A DNA stretch of 41,034 nucleotides, from assembly GCA_038850275.1 (NCBI GenBank), contig JAWCLZ010000012.1, forward strand, positions 1-41,034, in the 5' to 3' direction. This DNA is from JAWCLZ01 sp038850275 (GTDB lineage Archaea > Halobacteriota > JAWCLZ01). Shown one piece after another: positions 15,356 through 22,942 of this stretch. A program made the translations under genes and the position numbers. The notes beneath the pieces are model-generated. The model was not told the DNA's origin. It saw only the letters and a list, made by a program, of their open reading frames with translations, and made no database searches. Numbering within the stretch: the first letter of the stretch is position 1; each line of letters opens with the position of its first letter.

Positions 15356-16824
15356 GTCTACCGCAATCTTGGAGAAATATCCGCACGAGCTACAGACTCC
15401 TAGCAAGTATATGTGACTGCGGAAGCAAAAACTTCCCCCCTAGAGAAGTTTGCAGAGAGTGCGGGAGGGACACGCATATAGTGCATAAATCACTAGTTAA
15501 AAGCGGCAGACTTTATTCCTACACCCATCGCGTTGAAAATGGAGAGCATATATTCCCCTGCTATGTGGAAATCGATGGAATAATTCTACCAAGCAGATTA
15601 ACCGATGTAGATCCAGAGGAAATCAAAATAGGCATGGAACTTGAGCCAACCTTTAGAATACTAGGTGAAACAAGCGATGGAGTAATAGAATATGGAACNN
15701 NNNNNNNNATATTCCGGCCTAAGAAAACATATAAAGAACTAAGCTTGCACGTCCCAAAGAGGATCTCAAGCAAAGCAGGCATTATAGGCTATGGAGTGCA
15801 CATACCCAAGTTCCGGATATCGATGGAAGAAGTAGCCAAATTCGTGAAGGAAGACCCAGAGCTCCTTAAGCAAAGTACCATGTTTATAGAAAAAGCAGTG
15901 TTAAACTGGGATCAAGATAGCACCACGATGGCGGTTGATGCAGCTAGGAATGCACTTCTCCACGCTGGAATCGATGGCGAGGAAATCGATGCAATTTACT
16001 TTGGAAGCGAGAGTAAGCCCTATGCGGTAAAGGCAAGTGCGATAACAGTGGCAGAGGCAATTGGAGCCACCCCTAAGGTAAAAGCTTATGACATTGAATC
16101 AGCTTGCAAAGCTGCCACGAGTGCAATTCCAGATGCAATAGCGGTGGTGGAGAGTGAGAGATTTAAATTCAGAAATGCAATGGTAATCGGCTCAGATAAC
16201 TCTCAAGCTAGGGAGGGAGATGCTTTAGACCCAACCTCAGGTACAGCAGCAGCTGCTTTTATCATTGGAAAAAAGGATGTAATAGCTCGACTCGAAGGCT
16301 ACGCGCCCTATGCAACTGATATCCCTGATTTCTGGAGGAGAGATGGAGAGCCATTCCCCAAGCATGGGGGGCGCTTCACAGGCGAGCCAGCTTATTTCAA
16401 GCACATCATAGGTGCTTGCGAGCTATTATTCAGTGAACTTGGAATAGAAGGTAAAGATATCGACCACGCGGTTTTCCACATGCCTACAGGTAAATTTCCA
16501 TTTAAAGCTGCAAAGCGCTTAGGGATAGATGAAGAGAAACTTAAATATAGCTTCAACGCTCCCTATATAGGCAATTCCTATTCAGCATGCGGACTCGTTG
16601 GCCTAGCAAGTGTGCTCGACCACGCTGGTGACAATGAAGTCATTCTCCTAGCTCAATATGGATCAGGAGCAGGGGCAGATGCAATGCTATTCATCACCGA
16701 GGAAGCAATTTTAGATAAACGAGAGCGAGGAATAAGAGTTGAAGATCTATTGAGTGATAAAAAATACACAGACTTCCACACTTATAGAAAGCGCAAGATA
16801 TCGCACTTCCATAAAGAATTTTAA
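15352..16824 (+). CDS. DUF35 protein fused to hydroxymethylglutaryl-CoA synthase (contains assembly gap)
   Basis: One frame covers two proteins usually encoded separately. Residues 1-120 are DUF35: zinc fingers CDCG and CRECG, then an OB fold ending VIEYGT. After 10 N the frame continues IFRPKKTYKEL, matching the DUF35 end, then a short linker and HMG-CoA synthase: GIIGYGVHIPKFRISMEE, FGSESKPYAVK, catalytic Cys in YDIESACKAATSA, GGRFTGEPAYFKH, AVFHMPTGKFPFKAAK, GNSYSACGLVG. Start is TTG 15352 behind GAGGTGA (15341-15347). The synthase has no convincing start of its own (TTG 15745 lacks a ribosome binding site). The fusion depends on the true gap length keeping frame. Confidence 0.82.
   Translation: MSLPQSWRNIRTSYRLLASICDCGSKNFPPREVCRECGRDTHIVHKSLVKSGRLYSYTHRVENGEHIFPCYVEIDGIILPSRLTDVDPEEIKIGMELEPTFRILGETSDGVIEYGXXXXIFRPKKTYKELSLHVPKRISSKAGIIGYGVHIPKFRISMEEVAKFVKEDPELLKQSTMFIEKAVLNWDQDSTTMAVDAARNALLHAGIDGEEIDAIYFGSESKPYAVKASAITVAEAIGATPKVKAYDIESACKAATSAIPDAIAVVESERFKFRNAMVIGSDNSQAREGDALDPTSGTAAAAFIIGKKDVIARLEGYAPYATDIPDFWRRDGEPFPKHGGRFTGEPAYFKHIIGACELLFSELGIEGKDIDHAVFHMPTGKFPFKAAKRLGIDEEKLKYSFNAPYIGNSYSACGLVGLASVLDHAGDNEVILLAQYGSGAGADAMLFITEEAILDKRERGIRVEDLLSDKKYTDFHTYRKRKISHFHKEF
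15699..15708. other. Assembly gap of 10 N
   Basis: Run of unknown bases inside the DUF35 region of the DUF35-HMG-CoA synthase gene. Ten N is a common placeholder, so the real length may differ. Protein on both sides matches consecutive DUF35 sequence (YGT before, FRP after), implying that little is missing. Confidence 0.99.
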
Positions 16825-16831
16825 AAAAATA

Positions 16832-16919
16832 TGCGGCTGCCGGGATTCGAACCCGGGCTAGAGGCTATTTCCCATTTTGAGTTGGGAAGCCCCTGTCCTA
16901 ACCACTGGACCACAGCCGC
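16832..16919 (-). tRNA. tRNA-Gly (anticodon CCC) with a 16-nt intron
   Basis: Minus strand, 5' base at 16919. Acceptor GCGGCTG pairs with CAGCCGC; D-arm GTCC/GGAC; T-arm CCGGG-TTCGAAT-CCCGG; discriminator A (16832); CCA not encoded. The anticodon stem GGGGC pairs with GCCTC (one G-U). Between them are 23 bases instead of 7, so a 16-base intron (16867-16882) is placed at the canonical 37/38 site, leaving loop TTCCCAA with anticodon CCC. In the precursor TTCCCA pairs with TGGGAA of the intron, giving the helix needed for splicing-endonuclease recognition. Confidence 0.92.
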
Positions 16920-16948
16920 TTATATAATTTTATTACACTTCTTCTATT

Positions 16949-17893
16949 TCAATTCTTTTTCCTGAATGCAAATGCTCCAAGCGCGATAACGAGTAGAATT
17001 GCTTCAAAGCTAGGCATTTTAATCAAGGTGGGAGTCGCAGTTGGAGTTAAAGTGGGAAGTGGAGATGAAGTTGGAGAGGGCGTTGGAGTTGGAGTTAACG
17101 TAGGCGTAGGCGTAGGTATAGGTGCAGACTCAGAGGTTGAAAGCCATTCTAAGCAGTTGAGTCCGAATTTTAAATTATCTTTAACCGCTATATCATAATT
17201 TCTAAAGATATGATAGCTACCTATGATTACCACTTTACCTTTCCCAAGCTGGGAAACTGCAATTACAGGTGGAGCAGTGCCAATGATTTTCTCCTCCCCA
17301 GTGGTATATGAATCCACATTAGCTCTTGCCACTGCCTGCGCTGGTGGCTCAATTGTTACTGAGCTGAATTGAGCTTGAAGTGCTTTAACATCTTTAAATA
17401 TCGCGTGGTCGCTAAAGGATGAAACCTCAATCAAATAGCCATTGTGATAAACAATGTTTTGATTAACTTTAACTCCAAATTGCTGAGTTAGCTCTATAAA
17501 AGGCTGGTAGCTTACTCCGTTGCTGAATATGAGTAAGCCCCCTCCTGAGTTCACGAATTCTTTTATTAATGGAGTATAACTTGGATTGTAAAAAGCCGCG
17601 TCGTGCACAATCAAGACTTGATATTGATTAAGCACCTCAGGTATTATGAATTCCTTCTCTTCAACTTCATAGCCAGCGCTTTTTAAAGCTTGAGCAAAAT
17701 TAGTCAAACCCTCGGATATGCTTAGAGAGTTAATTCCATTATCCCTACCTGAAATAGTTATGAAAAGCACTGATTTGCTAGGAGCTGCAGCTATAGAGGG
17801 GAAAATTAAGATCAAGAGAGCAATTGCAAATATATATTTAAACTTCGATTTCAACCTCAATCTCAATCTAAATCTCAATTTTCCACCACACAT
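16949..17893 (-). CDS. Secreted GATase-like surface protein with Pro/Thr stalk and PGF-CTERM-like anchor
   Basis: A 314-residue exported protein. A basic start (KLRFRLRLRLKSKF) and hydrophobic stretch YIFAIALLILIFPSIAAAP form a signal peptide. The body (about 40-245) looks like the class I glutamine amidotransferase-like fold found in DUF4350/ThuA-like proteins: VLFITISGRDNG, VLIVHDAAFY, FVNSGGGLLIFSNG, LGKGKVVIIGSYHIFRN. No catalytic Cys is evident. A linker of Pro-Thr repeats (about 250-290) leads to MPSFEAILLVIALGAFAFRK, a PGF-CTERM-like tail (PSF instead of PGF) normally cut by archaeosortase and replaced by lipid. Binding or scaffold role inferred. Shares a probable transcript with the upstream nucleotidyltransferase (17-base gap). 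Confidence 0.7.
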   Translation of the reverse strand: MCGGKLRFRLRLRLKSKFKYIFAIALLILIFPSIAAAPSKSVLFITISGRDNGINSLSISEGLTNFAQALKSAGYEVEEKEFIIPEVLNQYQVLIVHDAAFYNPSYTPLIKEFVNSGGGLLIFSNGVSYQPFIELTQQFGVKVNQNIVYHNGYLIEVSSFSDHAIFKDVKALQAQFSSVTIEPPAQAVARANVDSYTTGEEKIIGTAPPVIAVSQLGKGKVVIIGSYHIFRNYDIAVKDNLKFGLNCLEWLSTSESAPIPTPTPTLTPTPTPSPTSSPLPTLTPTATPTLIKMPSFEAILLVIALGAFAFRKKN

Positions 17894-17910
17894 CCAACAA
17901 TTCTATATTA

Positions 17911-18852
17911 TCATATATCTCTTTTTCCCTTGAGTAGCGTGAGCGATTTAATCCACTCTCCTCGTGCTTCACGAGTGCTTCCAACTATCATTCTCCTTCC
18001 ATCGCTGAATTGCTCAATCTTCCCGCTTGCCTCAATGATTTCACCAGGCAAAGCTTGACCTGCGTAAGTATGGGTATAAGAAAGCACTTGTTTCACTTCT
18101 TCATGCTCTACATCATAAATTGCTGGGGAGTCAAAAGCATAATATGTATTCAAAACCCTAGCTTCTATTACATCGCGCCTTACCTCAATTCCCTTCCCCA
18201 ACGCTGGGCCTATTTCCTCCCAGTCTCGAACATATAGTAAGTCAAAATAAGTGCCATCGATCATCCCTCTATTAGCCTTTCGTAGTTCATGGACTAGGAA
18301 TTCTTCATAGCTTAACTCAGGCTTCCTCTTCTCATAAATAGCGTGCCACATCTCAGAACTAACTTCTTCAATTAAGCCTTTTTTTTTAGCCTCTATTAAT
18401 ATCTCTCTAGCTCTATACCAAGTCCCCCCATAGACTATGAAGTCTATATCAGATTTCTCCCCTGCTAAGCCACATAGCCTTGAGCCTGTTATCCCCATTT
18501 TCTCTTGAGGTATACCTTTGCTTGTAAATAATTCAATGAGCTTAGTCACCTTAGGATCTTCAACAGCACGCAGTGCTTTATCCGAGTGTAAGATCAGCTT
18601 CACATCTTCAAATGGAACAATATGGACATCTTTAACATAGCTTGGTTTAAATTTCTCTAAAAAAGCATAGGCTTCCTCAAAATCGAGTTTTTTAAATCGC
18701 CTGCCCTCTCGATTAACTCTTTCCCCTTTTTCACTTGGTATATAGCGTAGCAAGCAGCGTAGGCTCTCCCCCTCAGGGTGGTAATCTACAATTGAAAAGA
18801 TCCAGTCTTCCTTAGTTATGATGAAATCACGAAGGCGAAATTTAAAGAGCAT
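17911..18852 (-). CDS. Predicted nucleotidyltransferase (COG1665-like)
   Basis: A 313-residue archaeal protein with a polymerase-beta-type nucleotidyltransferase core: GITGSRLCGLAGEKSDIDFI gives the GS...D-x-D pattern at about 125-144. A further acidic residue may come from DGTYFDLLYVRDWEE. The N-terminal 110 residues and C-terminal 70 residues (HTYAGQALPGEIIEASGKIE, resembling a small beta domain) are family-specific. The substrate is unknown. Unlike the small MNT antitoxin at 3.7 kb, it has no HEPN partner. Confidence 0.75.
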   Translation of the reverse strand: MLFKFRLRDFIITKEDWIFSIVDYHPEGESLRCLLRYIPSEKGERVNREGRRFKKLDFEEAYAFLEKFKPSYVKDVHIVPFEDVKLILHSDKALRAVEDPKVTKLIELFTSKGIPQEKMGITGSRLCGLAGEKSDIDFIVYGGTWYRAREILIEAKKKGLIEEVSSEMWHAIYEKRKPELSYEEFLVHELRKANRGMIDGTYFDLLYVRDWEEIGPALGKGIEVRRDVIEARVLNTYYAFDSPAIYDVEHEEVKQVLSYTHTYAGQALPGEIIEASGKIEQFSDGRRMIVGSTREARGEWIKSLTLLKGKRDI

Positions 18853-18969
18853 CTAAAATAAATATTATAGTTGAATATTAATTTGTTTATTTTATTTTCA
18901 TTCTTCATTTGTAGTTAAAAATTAAGAAAAATATTTACTAATCAAGAAATTATGATGAGGAGGAAATTT

Positions 18970-19368
18970 ATGCCTGAAGTTTTATTAATATGTCGAGATG
19001 GACTTGCTAGCTCGATTGCAAGCAGTTTGATATTCGCCATAGGTGCAAAGAGAGCAGGTGTAGATATAGGGGTATTTTTCACCCAAGAAGCTCTTCAAGC
19101 TATAGCTGAGAATAAATTTGAGCTACCAATGCTCTTAAAGGAGCACGTGGATAAAATAGCTAAAAATGCCAAGGGCATGGGGCTTTTAACAGATCCTTTG
19201 ATGCTTTTGAAAAGCGCGAGCAATGCAGGCTTGGCATTATATGCCTGTCCAATTTGGGTTGGGTTATTAGAATTGAAGGGCAAATTGCCGCCTCAAGTAA
19301 AGGAGATAGATATACCCACAGCTCTTAAGACTATACTCGAGGCTAAAAAGATAATTGGATCCTTTTAA
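18970..19368 (+). CDS. DsrE-family protein
   Basis: Small alpha/beta DsrE/F-like protein of 132 residues related to sulfur-relay proteins and peroxiredoxin-like DsrE2. It begins MPEVLLICRDGLASSIASSL and has KGMGLLTDPLMLLKSASNAG and YACPIWVGLL, with cysteines at 8 and 93. The ribosome binding site GAGGAGG (18957-18963) is 6 bases before ATG 18970, so the upstream ATGs at 18952 and 18955 are not used. It stands alone, far from the DsrE/TusA cluster at 37.4-39.2 kb. Confidence 0.75.
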   Translation: MPEVLLICRDGLASSIASSLIFAIGAKRAGVDIGVFFTQEALQAIAENKFELPMLLKEHVDKIAKNAKGMGLLTDPLMLLKSASNAGLALYACPIWVGLLELKGKLPPQVKEIDIPTALKTILEAKKIIGSF

Positions 19369-19427
19369 ACTTCGACAGCAGAGCTTTTAAACTTTCAACA
19401 GCAGAGCTTTTAAACTTTCAACAGCAG
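19362..19427. repeat. Three tandem copies of a 22-23 bp repeat
   Basis: Units CTTTTAAACTTTCAACAGCA(GAG) at 19362-19383 (22 bp, two differences), 19384-19406 (23 bp) and 19407-19427 (truncated). They lie between the convergent DsrE and two-helix protein genes. Unit 3 encodes the end of the minus-strand protein (LLLKV-stop), and units 1 and 2 repeat the same coding end and stop, as if the 3' end had been duplicated by slippage. Confidence 0.85.
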
Positions 19428-19613
19428 TAGCAGTATGATAAGCAAAACTAGCAATGCTATACCTGTTAAAATTGAAATATTTATATCCTCGATCGCTATT
19501 GAAGGCAGCTCCGCTGGACCTGTAGCTGGGGGATACCAGAAAAATAAAGGTAAATATATAATAAAAAGCGCTAGGATGAAGATCACGAATGTAGCTAATA
19601 TCCACTTTCGCAT
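19410..19613 (-). CDS. 67-residue two-helix membrane protein, unknown
   Basis: ATG at 19613 follows GGGGG with 7 bases spacing. Two hydrophobic segments, WILATFVIFILALFIIYLPL and ILTGIALLVLLIILLLLLK, flank a Pro-rich extracytoplasmic loop (YPPATGPAELPSIAIEDI). The stop lies inside the third unit of the 22-23 bp tandem repeat. No family recognised. Confidence 0.6.
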   Translation of the reverse strand: MRKWILATFVIFILALFIIYLPLFFWYPPATGPAELPSIAIEDINISILTGIALLVLLIILLLLLKV

Positions 19614-19741
19614 CTAATAGCCCCCAATTTTTATTTTAAATTCTCATATAAATATTTTTATCACATCATTTTATCTCTCAATTGCACTTTTTGTTTAATA
19701 ATCCGACAAATTTATCTATTTATTCTCAAAATTTTTCATCG

Positions 19742-19861
19742 ATGAAAAAAGAACCTATAAATGAAGTTGAACTGCGATTCAAACTCGTGATAATAAACCT
19801 TATTTTGATAATGCTTCTTTTGATAGTTGTAATCATAATTTACTATATCTTGCACAAGTAA
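19742..19861 (+). CDS. Possible 39-residue single-helix membrane peptide
   Basis: Begins MKKEPINEVELRFK, followed by a 22-residue hydrophobic helix (LVIINLILIMLLLIVVIIIY) and ends YILHK. Charged start plus uninterrupted helix is protein-like, but there is no ribosome binding site and AT-rich DNA gives such stretches by chance. It occupies the otherwise empty 357 bases between the two-helix protein and the Nudix gene. Confidence 0.35.
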   Translation: MKKEPINEVELRFKLVIINLILIMLLLIVVIIIYYILHK

Positions 19862-19970
19862 AGCGAGAGGTAACACGCTTAATCTCATAGCATTTTGGTC
19901 GTTTAATCTCACAGTAATCGCATAAGTAATTAATATCATCATATTATTAAGATTTAAGGGAGAAATATTT

Positions 19971-20378
19971 ATGAAATCGATCCCAGCGGCTTCAGCATTG
20001 ATTAGAAAGGGCAGTGAGATTTTGCTGATTCAAAGAAGATATCCCCCTGGAAGGGGGAAATGGGCTCTACCAGGCGGAGTTGTAGAGCAGGGGGAGAGTC
20101 CTGAGCAGGCTGCTGTGAGAGAAATTAAGGAAGAACTGGGTATTGAAATACAGATAAAAAAATTGATTGGAGTTTACAATGCGGCTATTCGAGATGGAGA
20201 TCTAGAGTATAATTATGATATTCACTGCTTTGAAGCGGATTATAAAAATGGTGATTTAAAACCAAGTTCTGAAATCATGAACTATAGATGGGTTAAATCT
20301 AGAGAAGATATAGTTGATTTAATGCCCATGCTTACCAACACTTCGAAGAGGGCACTAGAGGACGCGGGTTTTTTATAA
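19971..20378 (+). CDS. Nudix hydrolase
   Basis: Hydrolase of nucleoside-diphosphate-linked compounds, 135 residues. The Nudix box is complete: GGVVEQGESPEQ followed by AAVREIKEELGI, matching G-x5-E-x7-REUxEExGU. The preceding RYPPGRGKWALP and following DYDIHCF-type strand resemble ADP-ribose/NADH pyrophosphatase-like members; the nearby NAD genes make a NAD-related substrate plausible but unproven. AAGGGAG upstream of ATG 19971 is the ribosome binding site. Confidence 0.9.
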   Translation: MKSIPAASALIRKGSEILLIQRRYPPGRGKWALPGGVVEQGESPEQAAVREIKEELGIEIQIKKLIGVYNAAIRDGDLEYNYDIHCFEADYKNGDLKPSSEIMNYRWVKSREDIVDLMPMLTNTSKRALEDAGFL

Positions 20379-20386
20379 TCATTAAT

Positions 20387-21595
20387 TTAAGGCCCAATGT
20401 GCCCATATTCTGTTTGGCAGATTACGCAGCGCAGCCCAGCGCTTTCTAAGGTTTTCTTTACTTTTCTCATTTCAAGATAACTTGGTTTTTTAATATCCAT
20501 TCTTCTGAACTCAGGTCGATAATCAAGGGCTACCACTTGCACCTCTGGATCTAGACTTGCAATTTTGACTCCAATTTTATATACCTCATCAAGTGATATG
20601 AAAGCAGGGTTATATGGAATTCCAACTCCAGTGAAAACTCTCCCTTTATATCTATCCAACATATATTTCAAGGCCTGCCATTCAGTTTCAAGCATTTTCC
20701 TTGCGAGAGAAGTATCCTTCACAGCGGTTATGTTGATAAAAGTATTGAGTTCCATTCCCTTGAGATCAATCCCTATATCTGTCATCCCAACCTCAACAAG
20801 TTCATCTAAATAGTCAGGGGTTAAAACCACGGCATTGGTATCAACGTGTATCCTCGCTCTAGCATCTGTATTAAGCCGCTTAAGCTCTTTGATGTATTCC
20901 AATAGCCAACGACGGTTTAAAGTACACTCTCCTCCTGAAATTGCCATTCTATCTACGTGGTAGTCAAAGCGCATTTGCATCATAACTCTAGCTGCTTGAG
21001 CTGGAGTCAAGGGGTCATATTTAGAGGAATAGGTTACCTCCCAGTTTTGACAAGTTGGACAGCGAAGGATGCAGCCATGTGCAAAGCAAGCAACTTCCAC
21101 TGCGAAGCCATACTTGCTCTTCACATCATAAGGTGTGCCAACTCCTCCAACGGCGTGACCTTGAAAGCCACTTACAAGCCTGAGAGGCACTTGTTTGTTA
21201 ATCTGACTTCTATCAGTTATTATCTCCATTCCCTCTTCGATAGCTGTAATGCAGCTTGGCCTTAACTTGCCATTAACAATTACTGCGCAGCTCCAGCATC
21301 CCCCAGTTTTACAGGGAGCTGAAATTCCAGATTGAGATGGAAAAGGGGTAATTTGATATCCAAGAATCTCAAGTGCTTTTAAAATAGTTATGCGCTCTGG
21401 CAGCTCAAAGCTCTCTCCATCTACTTTTATCTTCACTGCTGCTCTCTCTTCAAAACACTCCTCAAGTATTCTAGCTGAATAAGGACAAGCAGCTACACAA
21501 GCACCGCAGCCTGTGCACTGCTTTGAACAAGCAATTGAGGTTTTGCAGAAATTGCAATTCCTGCATTTTTCTAGTTTTCTAGCAACGTAGAACAT
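20387..21595 (-). CDS. Radical SAM protein with ferredoxin and [2Fe-2S]-like domains
   Basis: A 402-residue multi-cluster enzyme. Residues 11-37: eight cysteines of a two [4Fe-4S] ferredoxin (C11, C14, C17, C23; C27, C30, C33, C37). Residues 55-128: a plant-type [2Fe-2S]-like domain with SAPCKTGGCWSCAV and later C115. Residues 170 onward: radical SAM core with CILRCPTC (C175, C179, C182), the CX3CX2C pattern, then AISGGECTLN and IDLKGM, resembling pyruvate formate-lyase activating enzymes. The substrate is unknown. It starts 2 bases after cofE and is the last gene of nadC-deaminase-cofE-radical SAM, so cofactor or redox-protein maturation is a reasonable guess. Confidence 0.82.
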   Translation of the reverse strand: MFYVARKLEKCRNCNFCKTSIACSKQCTGCGACVAACPYSARILEECFEERAAVKIKVDGESFELPERITILKALEILGYQITPFPSQSGISAPCKTGGCWSCAVIVNGKLRPSCITAIEEGMEIITDRSQINKQVPLRLVSGFQGHAVGGVGTPYDVKSKYGFAVEVACFAHGCILRCPTCQNWEVTYSSKYDPLTPAQAARVMMQMRFDYHVDRMAISGGECTLNRRWLLEYIKELKRLNTDARARIHVDTNAVVLTPDYLDELVEVGMTDIGIDLKGMELNTFINITAVKDTSLARKMLETEWQALKYMLDRYKGRVFTGVGIPYNPAFISLDEVYKIGVKIASLDPEVQVVALDYRPEFRRMDIKKPSYLEMRKVKKTLESAGLRCVICQTEYGHIGP

Positions 21596-21597
21596 AG

Positions 21598-22371
21598 CTA
21601 AATGGTATTTTTCTCTGCATCTCTTAGCTTTCGCAATGCCCTCTTTATTATATCAAATTTCTCTTTTCTATAGATCTCTTTTATACTCGCTTTCCTAGCT
21701 ATATATTTATAGCCCCTGACCACTGCCACTGGCGTTCCCCCGTCAGCCTCCCCTGTTAATAAATTGCCTAGAGCAGCGAGTTCATCCACAATAGCCTCAT
21801 TTTTAACCTTAAGCTCTCGTCCGAATAAATCGCGCTTTCCCCTCCAGTCCAAGAATGGGGCTATTCCAGCTATTCCTATTGCTACGCCAGTTTGTCCCTC
21901 TTTAAAGGCTCTCCCATTGGTGTCAGTGATTATAACCCCCACTTTTTTACCAGTTTTCTTGTAAATTCCCCGTTGTATTCTCCTCGCACTTAAATCGGGA
22001 TTCTCAGGGAGCAATAGTACAAAGCCATCCTCTACGTTAGATCGATCCACACCAGCATTCACGCAAACGTGGCCGTATTTAGTCTGGCAGAGCAAAAAGG
22101 GATGTTCTATATATATTTCCCGGCTTTCATTGAGTACTGCTTGGATGAATCTAGGATCGTCATCATTGCGCTTCGCAATTTCAATAGCTCTTTTACTGGG
22201 CTTAATCTTATCCAAAGAAACAACTCTACCCTCTGCCTTGCTTACAACGGTTGAGCAAATTAATATTATATCTCCATCTTTTAATTCAGCGCGGGAGGAA
22301 ATGATCTCAGCTAAATCGTCATCTTTTTTAATTAAAGGTATGCCATCGATGGTAAATGCCTCAATCCTCAT
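21598..22371 (-). CDS. cofE: Coenzyme F420-0:L-glutamate ligase
   Basis: Adds glutamates to F420-0 in a GTP-dependent reaction, the last steps of coenzyme F420 synthesis. The 257-residue length and motifs agree: DGDIILICSTVVSKAEGRVV, FLLCQTKYGHVCVNAGVDRS, IITDTNGRAFKEGQTGVAIG, FLDWRGKRDLFGRELK, and NLLTGEADGGTPVAVVRG. It shows that the organism makes F420. Probably in one transcript with the deaminase upstream (60-base gap) and the radical SAM gene downstream (2-base gap). Confidence 0.96.
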   Translation of the reverse strand: MRIEAFTIDGIPLIKKDDDLAEIISSRAELKDGDIILICSTVVSKAEGRVVSLDKIKPSKRAIEIAKRNDDDPRFIQAVLNESREIYIEHPFLLCQTKYGHVCVNAGVDRSNVEDGFVLLLPENPDLSARRIQRGIYKKTGKKVGVIITDTNGRAFKEGQTGVAIGIAGIAPFLDWRGKRDLFGRELKVKNEAIVDELAALGNLLTGEADGGTPVAVVRGYKYIARKASIKEIYRKEKFDIIKRALRKLRDAEKNTI

Positions 22372-22431
22372 TAAAAGATGAGCATATATCCTTTGTACTT
22401 AACCCTTTTCCTTATATTAATTTCCTTATTT

Positions 22432-22926
22432 TTAATACCCGCTGAAGTCCTGCTTAGTGTAATCAAAGAGGTCCTCGGTTATCCATTTCTCCACATCATA
22501 AATCTTATAGCCCTGTTTCTCCTTGACAATTACATTTTTAATCCCTGCATTTATAATTGCTCTTCTACATAGCTTGCAGGGCTGCCCCCCTACGATGCTT
22601 TTATCCTTAACATTTTCACCATATAGATAGAGTGTGCCATTAAGCACACTTACCCCTGCTCTAGCTGCATTTATAATTGCATTTTGCTCCGCATGCACAG
22701 CGCGACATAGTTCATAGCGCTCGCCCGCTGGGATATTCGCTTTTTCCCTCGGGCACTCGCCTAGATCTATGCAGTTCTTCGTTCCCCTGGGAGAGCCAAC
22801 GTATCCAGTGCTAATTATTTGATCCTCCCTCACAATTACAGCTCCGAATCTTCGCCTCAAACAAGTCGCGCGTTGCGCCACTTCTCGAGCTATATTTAAA
22901 TAATAATCTATCTTCGACGGTCGCAT
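22432..22926 (-). CDS. Deoxycytidylate deaminase-like protein
   Basis: Zinc-dependent deaminase, probably dCMP to dUMP. Zinc ligands are HAEQNAIINAA (His, with catalytic Glu) and GGQPCKLCRRAI (two Cys). The insert with CIDLGECPREK supplies a second zinc site typical of dCMP deaminases and ComEB. Homologues start MRPSxxxY, matching ATG 22926 (MRPSKIDYYLNIA); a GTG at 22950 would add 8 residues and overlap nadC by 8 bases. The overlap region suggests coupling to nadC. Confidence 0.9.
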   Translation of the reverse strand: MRPSKIDYYLNIAREVAQRATCLRRRFGAVIVREDQIISTGYVGSPRGTKNCIDLGECPREKANIPAGERYELCRAVHAEQNAIINAARAGVSVLNGTLYLYGENVKDKSIVGGQPCKLCRRAIINAGIKNVIVKEKQGYKIYDVEKWITEDLFDYTKQDFSGY

Positions 22927-22942
22927 ACTCGCGATTATAATC

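Noticed and set aside
22378..22572. Hydrophobic plus-strand reading frame opposite the deaminase 3' end
   Set aside because: Complement of the deaminase gene and its flank; no ribosome binding site, and the minus-strand gene explains the sequence.
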